In this document: piece by piece, positions 1-8,863 of the stretch
Numbering within the stretch: the stretch's first letter is position 1
Layout: each line of letters starts with the position of its first letter
Assembly (NCBI GenBank): GCA_964522015.1
Contig: CAZFST010000021.1
Coordinates: 16,614-80,613, forward strand
Direction: 5' to 3'
DNA: 64,000 bases
Origin: QQWI01 sp964522015
Lineage (GTDB): Bacteria > Bacillota > Clostridia > Peptostreptococcales > Acidaminobacteraceae
Notes under the pieces: generated by a model
Told to the model about the DNA's origin: nothing
Databases searched by the model: none
Seen by the model: only the letters and a program-made list of their open reading frames with translations
Position numbers and translations under genes: made by a program

Positions 1-242
1 CGACAGAAACTTCTAATAACCGTGACTTGCCTGGAAATCGTCCCATTATTTTTTCCGCTTTTCTCAACAACTTCAATATATTCAGAGATATGATGGACGG
101 TTATGTCAGTAATAGAATTAATATTTTGCACCATCAGCCATTTTAGCAAGGCATTCACATCCTGACTATAAGCATCAATTGAATTTTTGCGCAAGTTACT
201 AGCCACCAAAAACTGGCGAAATGCTTCTTGTTGATTCATCAT
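1..242 (-). CDS. xerD: Tyrosine recombinase XerD-like, N-terminal part (cut by window edge)
   Basis: The minus strand stays open from an ATG at 242 to the window edge, giving about 80 residues that start MMNQQEAFRQFLVASN. The pattern of an N-terminal helical segment with K-NSI-AY--D, then ITVHHISEYIE and NGTISRQVTVIRSF, is that of the SAM-like core-binding domain of XerC/XerD recombinases. The catalytic C-terminal domain would lie outside the window. A GGGGG stretch sits about 7 bases before the start. A xerD gene downstream of spo0A is a common clostridial arrangement, which supports the call. XerD acts with XerC at dif sites to resolve chromosome dimers. It could instead be another phage-type integrase, since the active-site tyrosine cannot be seen. 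Confidence 0.75.
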   Translation of the reverse strand, partial: MMNQQEAFRQFLVASNLRKNSIDAYSQDVNALLKWLMVQNINSITDITVHHISEYIEVVEKSGKNNGTISRQVTVIRSFC

Positions 243-284
243 AGATTTCCCCCTAAACCGAGCTCTCTAGAGCTTCATCTTTTT

Positions 285-1451
285 TTATAAGGTATTTATA
301 GTCTGTTTAAATCTTTTCTTTTGTTCATACATTACGGTGTCTGCTTTTGCAATTAATTCTTTTAAGTTTAATTTTCGATTTTCAGAATAGGCCACTAACC
401 CATGACTGACGCTGACTCTATACTTGAAGTCATCGGAAAAGTTGATCCTATCTAATTCACTACCAATTCTAGTCCATGCCTTTTGTGCATCTGCAAAACC
501 ACAATTAGAAAAACAAATTAAAAATTCGTCACCACCTAATCGGCATACATAATCCCCATCCCTTAAACTACTGTCTAAACAGGTGGCAATGGCCTTAATC
601 ATTCTATCGCCTTCGTGATGGCCATAGCGGTCGTTGACTAATTTTAAGTTGTTGACGTCAACAAAACAAACCACAAAATCGCTACCTGACTGTCGGCTGT
701 GTCTATAAATCTCACCAAGCCTTCTAAGACCTGATTGCCTGTTCAAAATCCCTGTCAGTTCATCCATATCAGCCACATTTTTAAATGCCTTAAAATTAAA
801 ATGGGTAATCCAATAGGAATTCATCAAATAAATCAATAACAAAATTGCAATGATGAGAGCATGTACACCGGACAATAAGAGACCTGAGAGACCTTTTATA
901 AAGTGGATGCCTTCAATTGAACGGCCAAAGAAACGATAGAGATAGTTTAAGCCTACTAAAGCACCTAAAAGAATAAGTCCATCAGCAAAGAGCACTACCA
1001 AATGTCCGGTTTTAAAGACACCCACTTTTTTTCTAATGCTGTTCACTAACAAACGATACGAAAAAGCAGCAAGTACCCCGTATAAAATAAACACTATCCA
1101 ATCATTCCAAGTGACAAAATAATAAGGCAGCCTGGCACCAAGATAGACCCCATTGACTAAAAGTTGCCTAAATGCCGTTAAATAGCTTAAGTAAGTCAGC
1201 ATAAAATAAAGTGTAACTCCAAGCAAGCTTGCTTCTAGAATGTTTTTCTTGTGTCCAAAACAAATCAACAGGATTGTTAAGGTGATTAGCAAAAGAACGC
1301 TTAGGATGTTTTCTTTATATAATAACAGGAGATAGGTGGTATATAAAGTGAAACTATAAGCGAAGTGAACTTGGGGTTTGGGTGTCAACTTTGGCATAAT
1401 GACTATGATTAAAAGACACATGCTAATAGCCATCAAAATCTTAAAAACCAT
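285..1451 (-). CDS. Membrane-bound diguanylate cyclase (GGDEF)
   Basis: This 388-residue protein has an N-terminal half (about residues 1-215) of repeated hydrophobic segments, probably six to eight membrane spans, followed by a GGDEF domain (about 225-385). The signature reads GGDEF, intact, and is preceded five residues upstream by RDGD, matching the RxxD inhibitory site. Both synthesis of cyclic di-GMP from GTP and product inhibition are therefore expected. No EAL domain is present. The membrane part resembles no sensor domain I can name. It follows spo0A by 21 bases on the same strand, so co-transcription is likely. The link to the type IV pili of this window is only inference, although cyclic di-GMP often controls clostridial pili. 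Confidence 0.88.
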   Translation of the reverse strand: MVFKILMAISMCLLIIVIMPKLTPKPQVHFAYSFTLYTTYLLLLYKENILSVLLLITLTILLICFGHKKNILEASLLGVTLYFMLTYLSYLTAFRQLLVNGVYLGARLPYYFVTWNDWIVFILYGVLAAFSYRLLVNSIRKKVGVFKTGHLVVLFADGLILLGALVGLNYLYRFFGRSIEGIHFIKGLSGLLLSGVHALIIAILLLIYLMNSYWITHFNFKAFKNVADMDELTGILNRQSGLRRLGEIYRHSRQSGSDFVVCFVDVNNLKLVNDRYGHHEGDRMIKAIATCLDSSLRDGDYVCRLGGDEFLICFSNCGFADAQKAWTRIGSELDRINFSDDFKYRVSVSHGLVAYSENRKLNLKELIAKADTVMYEQKKRFKQTINTL

Positions 1452-1471
1452 ATTTCACCCTTTCCTTGTCC

Positions 1472-2230
1472 TTATGCACAATCTATCTCATTGTCCTTCA
1501 GTAATGACGAGACACAGTTAATAAACTCGCAACTTGTTAATCGACCTTGTTGTTTCATATAATTCCCGAAGTGCTTCTCAATTAATGACATATCACCCCG
1601 TTGGAATGTTAAGTCAACCGTATGGCGAATGGCCCGCTCCACACTCTTATAATTCTTTTGATGTTGTTGAGCGATTACATGAAAAATCACTGTGGTGATT
1701 TTCCCTACCATGGCCCCATCATTCTTTAAACATAGGATAGAATCTTTCAAGTAGGCCCGCCCCTTAGTGTGGGGCGGAACCCCGATTTGCGTAAACAAAT
1801 CATCCAACTGCTCAGCGTAACTTTTGCCCTTTGAAGGCTTTTTTACCACTTCATTTTTTACTACCTTGTAAATGGCTGATGCTAGACGACTGGGGGTGAT
1901 TGGCTTTGCAAAATAGTAAGACGCACCAGATTCAGTAGAATCCTTAATAGAATCGTGATGATTGACAGATGAAACAACAATCACCTTTGTGCTCTTAAAT
2001 AAGCCATCCTTATACATCTTCCCCAAAACATCAGCACCATCTAAATTTGGCATGACCAAGTCCAGTACCAAGACATGGGGTTCATGTTTGTTCAGCAGTT
2101 CAAAGGCTTCAGAACCGGTGGTTGCCGTTCCTACAATATCAATTAAAGAGTCAGATCTGAAGGCCCTCACCAGCACATCTAAATATTCTTGATTATCATC
2201 AGCGAGTACTACCTTGATTTTCGAAGGCAT
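1472..2230 (-). CDS. spo0A: Spo0A, stage 0 sporulation response regulator
   Basis: The 252-residue protein has a receiver domain with the acidic pair (LADD, about residues 10-11), the phospho-acceptor aspartate in VLDLVMP, and the conserved lysine in FAKP. A linker is followed by the Spo0A DNA-binding domain (about 145-250), recognised by KGRAYLKDSI, GKITTVIFHVIA and ERAIRHTVDL. Phosphorylated Spo0A is the master regulator of sporulation and stationary-phase genes. The start overlaps the end of recN by 32 bases. In most spore-formers spoIVB lies between recN and spo0A; here it is absent. Parts of the C-terminal domain differ from the usual sequence (for example TFQRGD after the ERAIRH helix), so the regulon may differ. 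Confidence 0.93.
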   Translation of the reverse strand: MPSKIKVVLADDNQEYLDVLVRAFRSDSLIDIVGTATTGSEAFELLNKHEPHVLVLDLVMPNLDGADVLGKMYKDGLFKSTKVIVVSSVNHHDSIKDSTESGASYYFAKPITPSRLASAIYKVVKNEVVKKPSKGKSYAEQLDDLFTQIGVPPHTKGRAYLKDSILCLKNDGAMVGKITTVIFHVIAQQHQKNYKSVERAIRHTVDLTFQRGDMSLIEKHFGNYMKQQGRLTSCEFINCVSSLLKDNEIDCA

Positions 2231-3920
2231 GGCTCAATTGCTCCTTTCGACGATTCGAAGTCACTAACAGCTTTTCTGCGTTGTCTTGAATGTCTTGTGT
2301 CGCATTCATGCCGCCCATAATACGCGCGATTTCTGCGATACGCCCTTGATGATCTAGTGGTATAACTTGTGAGAGTGTTCTTTCTTCATCGCTTGACTTT
2401 TGAATCAAGAAATGGGTATCTGCCATTAAGCCAACTTGGGCCAAATGGGAAATGCAAATGACCTGATGATTTCGACTCACCAGATACAGCTTATCTGCCA
2501 CAATACTAGCGGTTTGACCGCTGATGCCAGCATCGATTTCATCAAAAATCAAGGTATTGATACTATCTGCCTTTGCGATGATAGATTTAATAGCCAGCAT
2601 GACCCTGGAAATTTCACCTCCAGAAGCTACCTTTTTAAGGGGTGCCAGAGGCATGCCCTTATTAAGAGAAACCAGAAGTTCCATGTGATCATCTCCAAGG
2701 GGATTAATGATTTCCCTTGGTGTTAGAACGATAGAAACCCTTGCATCGCTAAAATTCAGTTCTAAAAGTGACTTTTCCAATTCCCGTGACAAGATATGGC
2801 TGTATGCCGTACGGATCTCAGTCAGTTTTTTTGCCACGGTCCAATAGTTAGCCTCACAGCTTTCAATCGATGCCATCAACTGCTCTTTTTGTGTGCGACT
2901 CTCTTCCAACTTGGTTTGCTGATCTTCTAATTGCGCTCTAAATTCAAGAACGGACTCTACGGTATGGCCGTATTTCTTTTTCAAATGGTTGATAATATCA
3001 ACCCTTTTCTCTAAAGTTAAGAGTTCGTAGGGATCAAATTGCAATTCTCCAATGGCAAAAGTATTCTCATCTCTAAAATCCTTTAGCTGGTATTGTAGAT
3101 CCGTTAACCATTCAATACGTTCCTTAGTGGTACTCACATACCGTGAAATCCGCTCAAGACGCTTCAGGATATCGTTTACACCACGATTGATGCAAGGGTC
3201 ATCGTGATCATCAGAATCAATGACGGCGTTAATGGCCTCGTAATCCAAAATAATGCCCTCAGCATGTTTCATGGCATCCAGTTTTGCCTCTGCCCCATCA
3301 TCTTCAGGTAGCAATTGTGCTTGATCAATGTCTTCCATTTGAAAAGCAATCAAATCCAACTCCCTTTCAATGGCTAGAGGATCGTTTGCCAAGGCTTCCA
3401 GCTGCTTTTTCAAGAGATTTATCTGTTTGTAGCTCCCCTTCAAATCATCATAGAGCACCATATCAGCAGGTGTCATATATTGATCTAGAAGCATTAATTG
3501 GTAATCCGAATGGGCCAGTTGCTGATGGTCAAACTGACCATGAATAGCCATTAATTGATCACCAACGGTTTTCAAGTCCGATACAGCGCATAACTCACCA
3601 TTAATTTTACAAACGGTTTTGCCATTTGAAAGAAATTCTCGACTCAATAAAAGGGAATTGTCATCTAAATTGCCGACAGTATTTTCTAAAGATAGTGACT
3701 GACCAGGGGTCAACTCAAAAAGTGCCTGAATCACAGCCTTCTTTTGTTCCCCCCGAATCACTGGACCATTGGCGCGCTCCCCTAAAACAAGGCGGATAGC
3801 CCCTAAAAGTATGGATTTACCAGCTCCGGTTTCGCCAGTCAAAACATTAAAACCCTCTGAAAAATCGACTTCCAATTCATCTATCAAAATATAATCTTTT
3901 ATACGCAAACGAACTAACAA
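2199..3920 (-). CDS. recN: DNA repair protein RecN
   Basis: RecN is an SMC-like ATPase that acts early in double-strand break repair. Walker A reads GETGAGKS near the N-terminus, the ABC signature ASGGEISRVMLA and Walker B LIFDEIDAGISG are near the C-terminus, and a long coiled-coil stretch (roughly residues 160-380) lies between. I chose a TTG start at 3920 because AAGGCGG sits five bases before it and the product then begins MLVRLRIKDYILIDELEV, as in the family; an ATG at 3971 would add 17 unusual residues. The product is 573 residues, the normal length. It overlaps spo0A downstream and follows argR. Confidence 0.93.
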   Translation of the reverse strand: MLVRLRIKDYILIDELEVDFSEGFNVLTGETGAGKSILLGAIRLVLGERANGPVIRGEQKKAVIQALFELTPGQSLSLENTVGNLDDNSLLLSREFLSNGKTVCKINGELCAVSDLKTVGDQLMAIHGQFDHQQLAHSDYQLMLLDQYMTPADMVLYDDLKGSYKQINLLKKQLEALANDPLAIERELDLIAFQMEDIDQAQLLPEDDGAEAKLDAMKHAEGIILDYEAINAVIDSDDHDDPCINRGVNDILKRLERISRYVSTTKERIEWLTDLQYQLKDFRDENTFAIGELQFDPYELLTLEKRVDIINHLKKKYGHTVESVLEFRAQLEDQQTKLEESRTQKEQLMASIESCEANYWTVAKKLTEIRTAYSHILSRELEKSLLELNFSDARVSIVLTPREIINPLGDDHMELLVSLNKGMPLAPLKKVASGGEISRVMLAIKSIIAKADSINTLIFDEIDAGISGQTASIVADKLYLVSRNHQVICISHLAQVGLMADTHFLIQKSSDEERTLSQVIPLDHQGRIAEIARIMGGMNATQDIQDNAEKLLVTSNRRKEQLSHAFENQGSTR

Positions 3921-3995
3921 TGAAACCGCCTTTCTGCGCTTTAATGGCACAAAAGGCCCATAAGTGCACAAGCACTATGAACCTTTCAATCATTT

Positions 3996-4445
3996 TTAAT
4001 GGGCTAACTCTCTCAAAACTGCAACAACATGATCAATATCCTCAACGAGGCGCACAACAATAAAGATGGTATCGTCTCCTGCAAGACTGCCCACAATTTC
4101 ATTCATATCTAAGGCATCCAAAGCTGCCGCTGCCGCCTGAGCCGCACCGGGTAAGGTCTTAATCACAACCATATTGCCAGCAAAATCAATATTGATCAAT
4201 GAGTCCTTAAATATCTTAATAAAACGATCCGTAATACCAGCATCTTGCTGTTGAATTGAAGCATATTTATAGCGACCTGATTTAGTGAGTACCTTAATCA
4301 GTCTTAATTCTTTGATATCCCTTGAAACAGTGGCTTGGGTTACTTTAAAACCCTCAGCAATCAATTTAACTGCCAATTCTTCTTGGGTTTCTATTTCGTT
4401 ATGATCAACGAGTTCAAATATTTTGGCATGGCGTGCATATTTCAT
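3996..4445 (-). CDS. argR: Arginine repressor ArgR/AhrC
   Basis: The 149-residue protein has the winged-helix N-terminus (KIFELVDHNEIETQEELA, with the recognition part VTQATVSRDIKELRLIKV) and the C-terminal oligomerisation and arginine-binding domain with GDDTIFIVV. It represses arginine synthesis genes and activates catabolism when arginine is bound. The start at 4445 is preceded by TGGAGG with a six-base gap; an upstream ATG would add only MWRIL and lacks a ribosome site. An argR gene beside recN and tlyA is the standard Firmicutes order. Confidence 0.94.
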   Translation of the reverse strand: MKYARHAKIFELVDHNEIETQEELAVKLIAEGFKVTQATVSRDIKELRLIKVLTKSGRYKYASIQQQDAGITDRFIKIFKDSLINIDFAGNMVVIKTLPGAAQAAAAALDALDMNEIVGSLAGDDTIFIVVRLVEDIDHVVAVLRELAH

Positions 4446-4546
4446 CAATATCCTCCACAAATAGCGGTTCTCAACTCATTATGGCGCATTTTTATGCACG
4501 ATTCAAGTGTATTTGTAAATTTCAGGTGTCTAACCCCATATAATTT

Positions 4547-5362
4547 TTATGATTTCAATGTCTCATGGGCTTTGGCAACAATCTCAGCTGCACATTGACC
4601 ATAGTGATCAAGGGCAATCATGTCAGGCTTAGGCTGATTGCCGACATGAGCTAAAAATTCGATGTTACCATTTGGACCAGTAATCGGTGAAAAATCCAAA
4701 TGGTACAGAGATAGACCAAGAGCGCCACTGAAATTAATAATCTCTTCAATCACCTTTTGGTGGACAGCAGGATCCCGAACAACACCCTTTTTACCAACTT
4801 GCTCCCTACCCGCTTCAAATTGAGGTTTAATCAGCATCACAGCTTCGCCTTCATCATTCAGAAAAGTTTTAACCACAGGTAGCACCAGTTTCAAAGAAAT
4901 AAAGGCCACATCTATGGACAAAAACGAAAGGGCCTCTGGGACCTGTTCATTGGTCAAATAGCGGACATTTGTGCGCTCAAGATTAATCACCCGCTCATCA
5001 CTTCTAAGCTTCCAGTCTAACTGGCCATAGCCTACATCTACAGCGTAGACCTTACTAGCCCCATGTTGTAACATGCAATCCGTAAAGCCACCAGTGGAGG
5101 CACCTACATCCATGCAAACCGCTTGGTCCAGCTGGATGCCAAACTTCTTAATCGCCTTTTCAAGTTTAAGGCCACCACGACTGACATAGGGAATCGCCAC
5201 GCCCTTAACCGTGATTTCAAGGGTATCATCAATCACAGTACCGGGCTTTTCAATCCGTTGGCCATTGATAAAGACCAAACCTGCCATCAGGGCTCTCTTG
5301 GCCTTCTCACGGGTTTCAAAAAATCCTTGTCTGACTAAGCATACATCAATGCGTTCTTTCAC
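4547..5362 (-). CDS. tlyA: TlyA family rRNA 2'-O-methyltransferase
   Basis: The 271-residue protein has an S4 RNA-binding domain (about residues 1-65: RIDVCLVRQGFFETREKAKRALMAG) and an FtsJ-like SAM methyltransferase domain with DVGASTGGFTDCML and the VYAVDVGYGQLDWKLR motif. Members of this family methylate ribose groups in 16S and 23S rRNA; some have been called haemolysins. Its start overlaps the stop of dxs by four bases (ATGA type), so translational coupling is likely. The position between dxs and argR is usual for Clostridia. Confidence 0.92.
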   Translation of the reverse strand: MKERIDVCLVRQGFFETREKAKRALMAGLVFINGQRIEKPGTVIDDTLEITVKGVAIPYVSRGGLKLEKAIKKFGIQLDQAVCMDVGASTGGFTDCMLQHGASKVYAVDVGYGQLDWKLRSDERVINLERTNVRYLTNEQVPEALSFLSIDVAFISLKLVLPVVKTFLNDEGEAVMLIKPQFEAGREQVGKKGVVRDPAVHQKVIEEIINFSGALGLSLYHLDFSPITGPNGNIEFLAHVGNQPKPDMIALDHYGQCAAEIVAKAHETLKS

Positions 5363-7254
5363 ACCAAGGCCTCCTTAATCTGCTGGGATTTTTGATTCAA
5401 ACCCAAAGTCTTTTCAATACGGTCCGCAAGGGCTTCAGGGGTCAAGCCTAAAACTTCTAGTAATTCGTGGATTTCACCATGGGTCACAAAAGCATCTGGT
5501 ATCCCAAAGTGTTTAAAGGTCACCGGCCAATCCTCAGCATTTGCTGTCATGGCAAGATAAGCGCCAAAGCCACCCAGTAGTTGATTTTCTTCTAATGTAA
5601 AAATAGGTGTACCCATTTGATGTTTTGACTGAAGGGCCTTTAAATCAAAGGGTTTCAATTGTTTTGGGGTAAAGACTTGGCCATGGATGCCACGGTCAGC
5701 TAAAATCCCCAGGGTTTCAAGGGCGATGTGGTGCATTCTACCCACTGCCACAATAGTGAACTGATTCCCCATGAACACAACTTCGGGCTCCAGTAGTCCG
5801 TCATCCCGCTTTGAGTCGCCGTAGGCGCTGCCACGGGGGTAGCGAATGGCAACAGGTCCTGGAGCCGTTAAAGCGTATTTTAACATGGCCCTTAAATCCG
5901 TGCCATCAGTTGGTGCAAACACAGCCATATTCGGCATACTAAGGAGAAAGGATAAATCGAAAACCCCATGATGGGTTTCCCCGTCGCTACCTACTAAACC
6001 TGCCCGGTCTAGACAAAATGTCACAGGTAGATTTTGAATGCACACGTCATGAATCATTTGATCATAGCCCCGCTGTAAAAACGTGGAGTACACTGCGAAA
6101 AATGGCTTCATGCCATTTCTGGCCAAACCTGCTGCAAAGGTCACCGCATGCTCTTCTGCAATACCCACGTCAAAAAAACGATCTGGAAACTGCTTTTTAA
6201 AGGGATCTATTCCGGTTCCAGAAGGCATAGCCGCAGTGATAGCAACCACTTCAGGGTGCTCTTTACCCATTTCGACCATGGCTTCACCATAGACTTTAGA
6301 AAAGGTCATTTCCGAAGAGGCTGACAATACTTTCCCAGTTTCAATGTCAAAGGGGTTAATCCCATGAAAAAGATCCGGTTGTGCCTCAGCGTACTGATAG
6401 CCACTCCCTTTTTTTGTACGGACGTGCAAAATCACTGGCCCTTCAACATTCTTTGCATGTTGAAGCATAGACACCAGCTGATGCATATTATGGCCATCCA
6501 CCACACCAATATACGTGAGACCCAATTCTTCAAATAGCATGCCTGGCACGACCATCTGTTTAAAAGAAGCCTTAACTTTTGATAATGAACGAACCAAGGG
6601 TTTTCCGATTGAAGGTACTCTTTCGATGGCTTCTTGGAATTTATGTTTCAATTTAAAATAATTAGGACTCGTCCTGATTTTAGACAGATATTGCGACATG
6701 CCACCTACATTTGCAGAAATCGACATTTCGTTATCGTTGAGAATCACAATGACTTTAGAACCGTCGTGGCCCATGTGATTCAAGGCTTCAAAGGCCATTC
6801 CGCCAGTTAAGGCACCATCCCCTATAACAGCGATGACTTCATGGTTTTCCCCTTTAATGTCTCGGGCTTTGGCAAGACCCATGGCCGCTGACAAGGAAGT
6901 AGAAGCATGGCCCGCTTCAAAGATATCGTGATCGGATTCGTTTCGTTTTGTAAAACCGCTGAGTCCACCTAGTTGCCTCAATGTATCAAACTGATCAAAT
7001 CTCCCTGTCAGTAGCTTATGCACATAAGCCTGGTGGCTCACATCAAAAACAAACTGATCGGTGGGGCTGTTAAAAACCAGATGGAGGGCCATGGTCAACT
7101 CCACAATGCCCAGGTTAGAAGACAAGTGACCACCATTTCTTGAGACCACCCCAATCATAAACTCTCGGATTTCTTGTGCAAGAACCCCAAGCTCTTTATC
7201 GTTTAACTTTTTTAAGTCATTTGGAGATTTAAGTTCATGCAAATGCTGATACAT
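5359..7254 (-). CDS. dxs: 1-deoxy-D-xylulose-5-phosphate synthase
   Basis: This 631-residue thiamine-diphosphate enzyme condenses pyruvate and glyceraldehyde 3-phosphate, the first step of the MEP isoprenoid pathway. The thiamine-binding stretch GDGALTGG with downstream NDNEMSIS, and the transketolase central part with DRAGLVGSDGETHHGVFD, are clearly visible. Length is as expected. GGCGG precedes the start by five bases. It lies in a run with ispA and xseAB, so precursor supply and prenyl chain building are encoded together. Confidence 0.96.
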   Translation of the reverse strand: MYQHLHELKSPNDLKKLNDKELGVLAQEIREFMIGVVSRNGGHLSSNLGIVELTMALHLVFNSPTDQFVFDVSHQAYVHKLLTGRFDQFDTLRQLGGLSGFTKRNESDHDIFEAGHASTSLSAAMGLAKARDIKGENHEVIAVIGDGALTGGMAFEALNHMGHDGSKVIVILNDNEMSISANVGGMSQYLSKIRTSPNYFKLKHKFQEAIERVPSIGKPLVRSLSKVKASFKQMVVPGMLFEELGLTYIGVVDGHNMHQLVSMLQHAKNVEGPVILHVRTKKGSGYQYAEAQPDLFHGINPFDIETGKVLSASSEMTFSKVYGEAMVEMGKEHPEVVAITAAMPSGTGIDPFKKQFPDRFFDVGIAEEHAVTFAAGLARNGMKPFFAVYSTFLQRGYDQMIHDVCIQNLPVTFCLDRAGLVGSDGETHHGVFDLSFLLSMPNMAVFAPTDGTDLRAMLKYALTAPGPVAIRYPRGSAYGDSKRDDGLLEPEVVFMGNQFTIVAVGRMHHIALETLGILADRGIHGQVFTPKQLKPFDLKALQSKHQMGTPIFTLEENQLLGGFGAYLAMTANAEDWPVTFKHFGIPDAFVTHGEIHELLEVLGLTPEALADRIEKTLGLNQKSQQIKEALV

Positions 7255-7272
7255 AATTACCGCCTTTTGGTG

Positions 7273-7716
7273 TTAAAGTATAAAATTAGCCATCAAAATA
7301 CCCAGTATCCCACCCGCAAATACTTCAAATGGCGTGTGTCCAACCAGCTCTTTGAGACGTTCTTGTTGAATTGGTTTATGCTTGTAAAGATCGTCCAACA
7401 TGGTATTGACAATAATGGCTTGCTTGCCAACTGCCCGTCTCACACCAGAAGCATCGTACATTACAATTAAAGAAAAGCACAGAGAAACAGCGTATAAAAC
7501 CGAGTCAAAACCCAGTTTCAAGCCCACCGCAGTGGATAATGACATGACCATGGCCGAGTGAGAACTTGGCATACCACCAGAACCCACCATCCGATAAAGA
7601 TTCAAACGTTTCTCAGTGATTAAGGTTAAAATCACTTTCAAAAGTTGGGCCAAAAACCAGCTATAAAAGGAAACGATAAAAACGTCATTTGAGAATAATT
7701 GCGTGAAATAAGTCAT
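7273..7716 (-). CDS. Divergent PAP2 family membrane protein (DUF212, YuiD-like)
   Basis: The 147-residue protein has about four hydrophobic segments and the motif SGGMPSSHSAMVMSLS followed by YDASGVRRAVGKQA, which are hallmarks of the divergent PAP2 (acid phosphatase/VanZ-related) family. The histidine in SSHS corresponds to the PAP2 catalytic region, but no activity has been firmly assigned to the family. It sits between ispA and dxs. A role on a prenyl-phosphate substrate is tempting from the context but is inference. Confidence 0.85.
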   Translation of the reverse strand: MTYFTQLFSNDVFIVSFYSWFLAQLLKVILTLITEKRLNLYRMVGSGGMPSSHSAMVMSLSTAVGLKLGFDSVLYAVSLCFSLIVMYDASGVRRAVGKQAIIVNTMLDDLYKHKPIQQERLKELVGHTPFEVFAGGILGILMANFIL

Positions 7717-7729
7717 TTGATTTACCTTC

Positions 7730-8644
7730 CTAATGATCGCGATTTAACAAAAAGTCAGCCAAGCCCAACAGAAACGGCGATGCCACTGGAAACTCAGCTA
7801 AAGTAACCACTGCCTCTTCTAAGTGTTTTTTTGCCATGTCCCTTGAAACAGCCAGTCCATAAACAGCAGGATAGGTTAATTTCCCCTTCCCTTCATCACT
7901 GCCAATGTCTTTACCAAGTGTCTCTTGATTCCCAGTAATATCGAGTATGTCGTCAATAATCTGAAACGCCATACCAATGTGGTGCCCGTACAATCTTAGC
8001 GCTTCCACTTGAGCTGTGGTCCCCTCAGCCAGCAGGGCACCTGCAACGAGAGAGACTGTAATCAAATCGGCGGTTTTATGCTGATGAATAAAGCCGAGAT
8101 TTTCAGCATTAGGCACTTGACCCTCACAGAGCATATCCACCACTTGGCCACCGATCATGCCCTTAACACCGGCCGCCTTAGCAATTGCTGCAGCAGCCAA
8201 AATACAGCCCTGAGGTGCCGGGCTATTCATGGCCTCATTGAGCATTAGCTCGTAGGCCTGATTCAGAAGTCCATCCCCAGCCAATACAGCCATGGCCTCA
8301 CCAAACACCTTGTGATTAGTGGGTTTGCCCCGTCTGAAATCGTCGTTGTCCATGGCTGGTAAATCATCGTGGATCAAAGAATAAGTATGAATCATTTCCA
8401 TGGCAACGGCAAAGGTCATGGCCATGTTGTCATGTCTGGAGTCAGTATACTGGCCAGTGTTCCCACGGCACAGCTCAAAAGCTTCCAGTAACAGCAATGG
8501 CCGCAGCCGTTTGCCACCAGCTGAGAGGCTGTATGCCATGGATTCAAAAATCTTGGTTTCAAAGGGGGTTGGCTCTGAAAAGTACGTGTATAGGACAGCC
8601 TCAAAGGCTGTTTTTTTCTCTTTTAATAGAATTTCAAAATTCAT
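7730..8644 (-). CDS. ispA: Polyprenyl synthetase (farnesyl/geranyl diphosphate synthase)
   Basis: The 304-residue enzyme has both aspartate-rich motifs: DDLPAMDNDD (first, about residue 100) and DDILD (second, about residue 235), plus GGKRLRP near the N-terminus. It joins isopentenyl diphosphate to allylic diphosphates to give farnesyl diphosphate for quinone, undecaprenyl and other products. GGAGG precedes the ATG. It directly follows xseB, the standard firmicute arrangement. Chain length specificity cannot be fixed by eye. Confidence 0.93.
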   Translation of the reverse strand: MNFEILLKEKKTAFEAVLYTYFSEPTPFETKIFESMAYSLSAGGKRLRPLLLLEAFELCRGNTGQYTDSRHDNMAMTFAVAMEMIHTYSLIHDDLPAMDNDDFRRGKPTNHKVFGEAMAVLAGDGLLNQAYELMLNEAMNSPAPQGCILAAAAIAKAAGVKGMIGGQVVDMLCEGQVPNAENLGFIHQHKTADLITVSLVAGALLAEGTTAQVEALRLYGHHIGMAFQIIDDILDITGNQETLGKDIGSDEGKGKLTYPAVYGLAVSRDMAKKHLEEAVVTLAEFPVASPFLLGLADFLLNRDH

Positions 8645-8647
8645 TTA

Positions 8648-8863
8648 TCAAACCTCCGCCTGCATGGTTTGTTCTTTGCCAGCGATAACGATTTTAATCC
8701 GCTGTTCTGCTGCGTCCAATATTTTTAAACAATGGTCGTAGTGCACCATGCCCTTTTCAAATGCCTCAATAGCATCATCAAGGGTTGCATCTTTTGCTTC
8801 AACCCGCATGGCTTCTTTTTTAAGCGCTTCAAAAGCTGTTTCAAATTTTATATAGTCACTCAT
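8648..8863 (-). CDS. xseB: Exodeoxyribonuclease VII small subunit
   Basis: The 71-residue acidic protein begins MSDYIKFETAFEALKKEAMRVE and carries the typical LDDAIEAFEKGM helix and DHCLKILDAAEQRI. Several copies of XseB coat each XseA subunit. It overlaps the stop of xseA by four bases and has a good AAGGAG ribosome site. Confidence 0.93.
   Translation of the reverse strand: MSDYIKFETAFEALKKEAMRVEAKDATLDDAIEAFEKGMVHYDHCLKILDAAEQRIKIVIAGKEQTMQAEV

Noticed and set aside
246..284. AGCTCT/AGAGCT palindrome with a T-run as terminator
   Set aside because: The loop would be only two bases and the T-run is on the plus strand, where no gene ends; on the minus strand it leads directly into xerD.
8416..8741. 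Several overlapping small frames around 8.4-8.8 kb
   Set aside because: They are frame shadows of ispA and xseB, which have clear family motifs.
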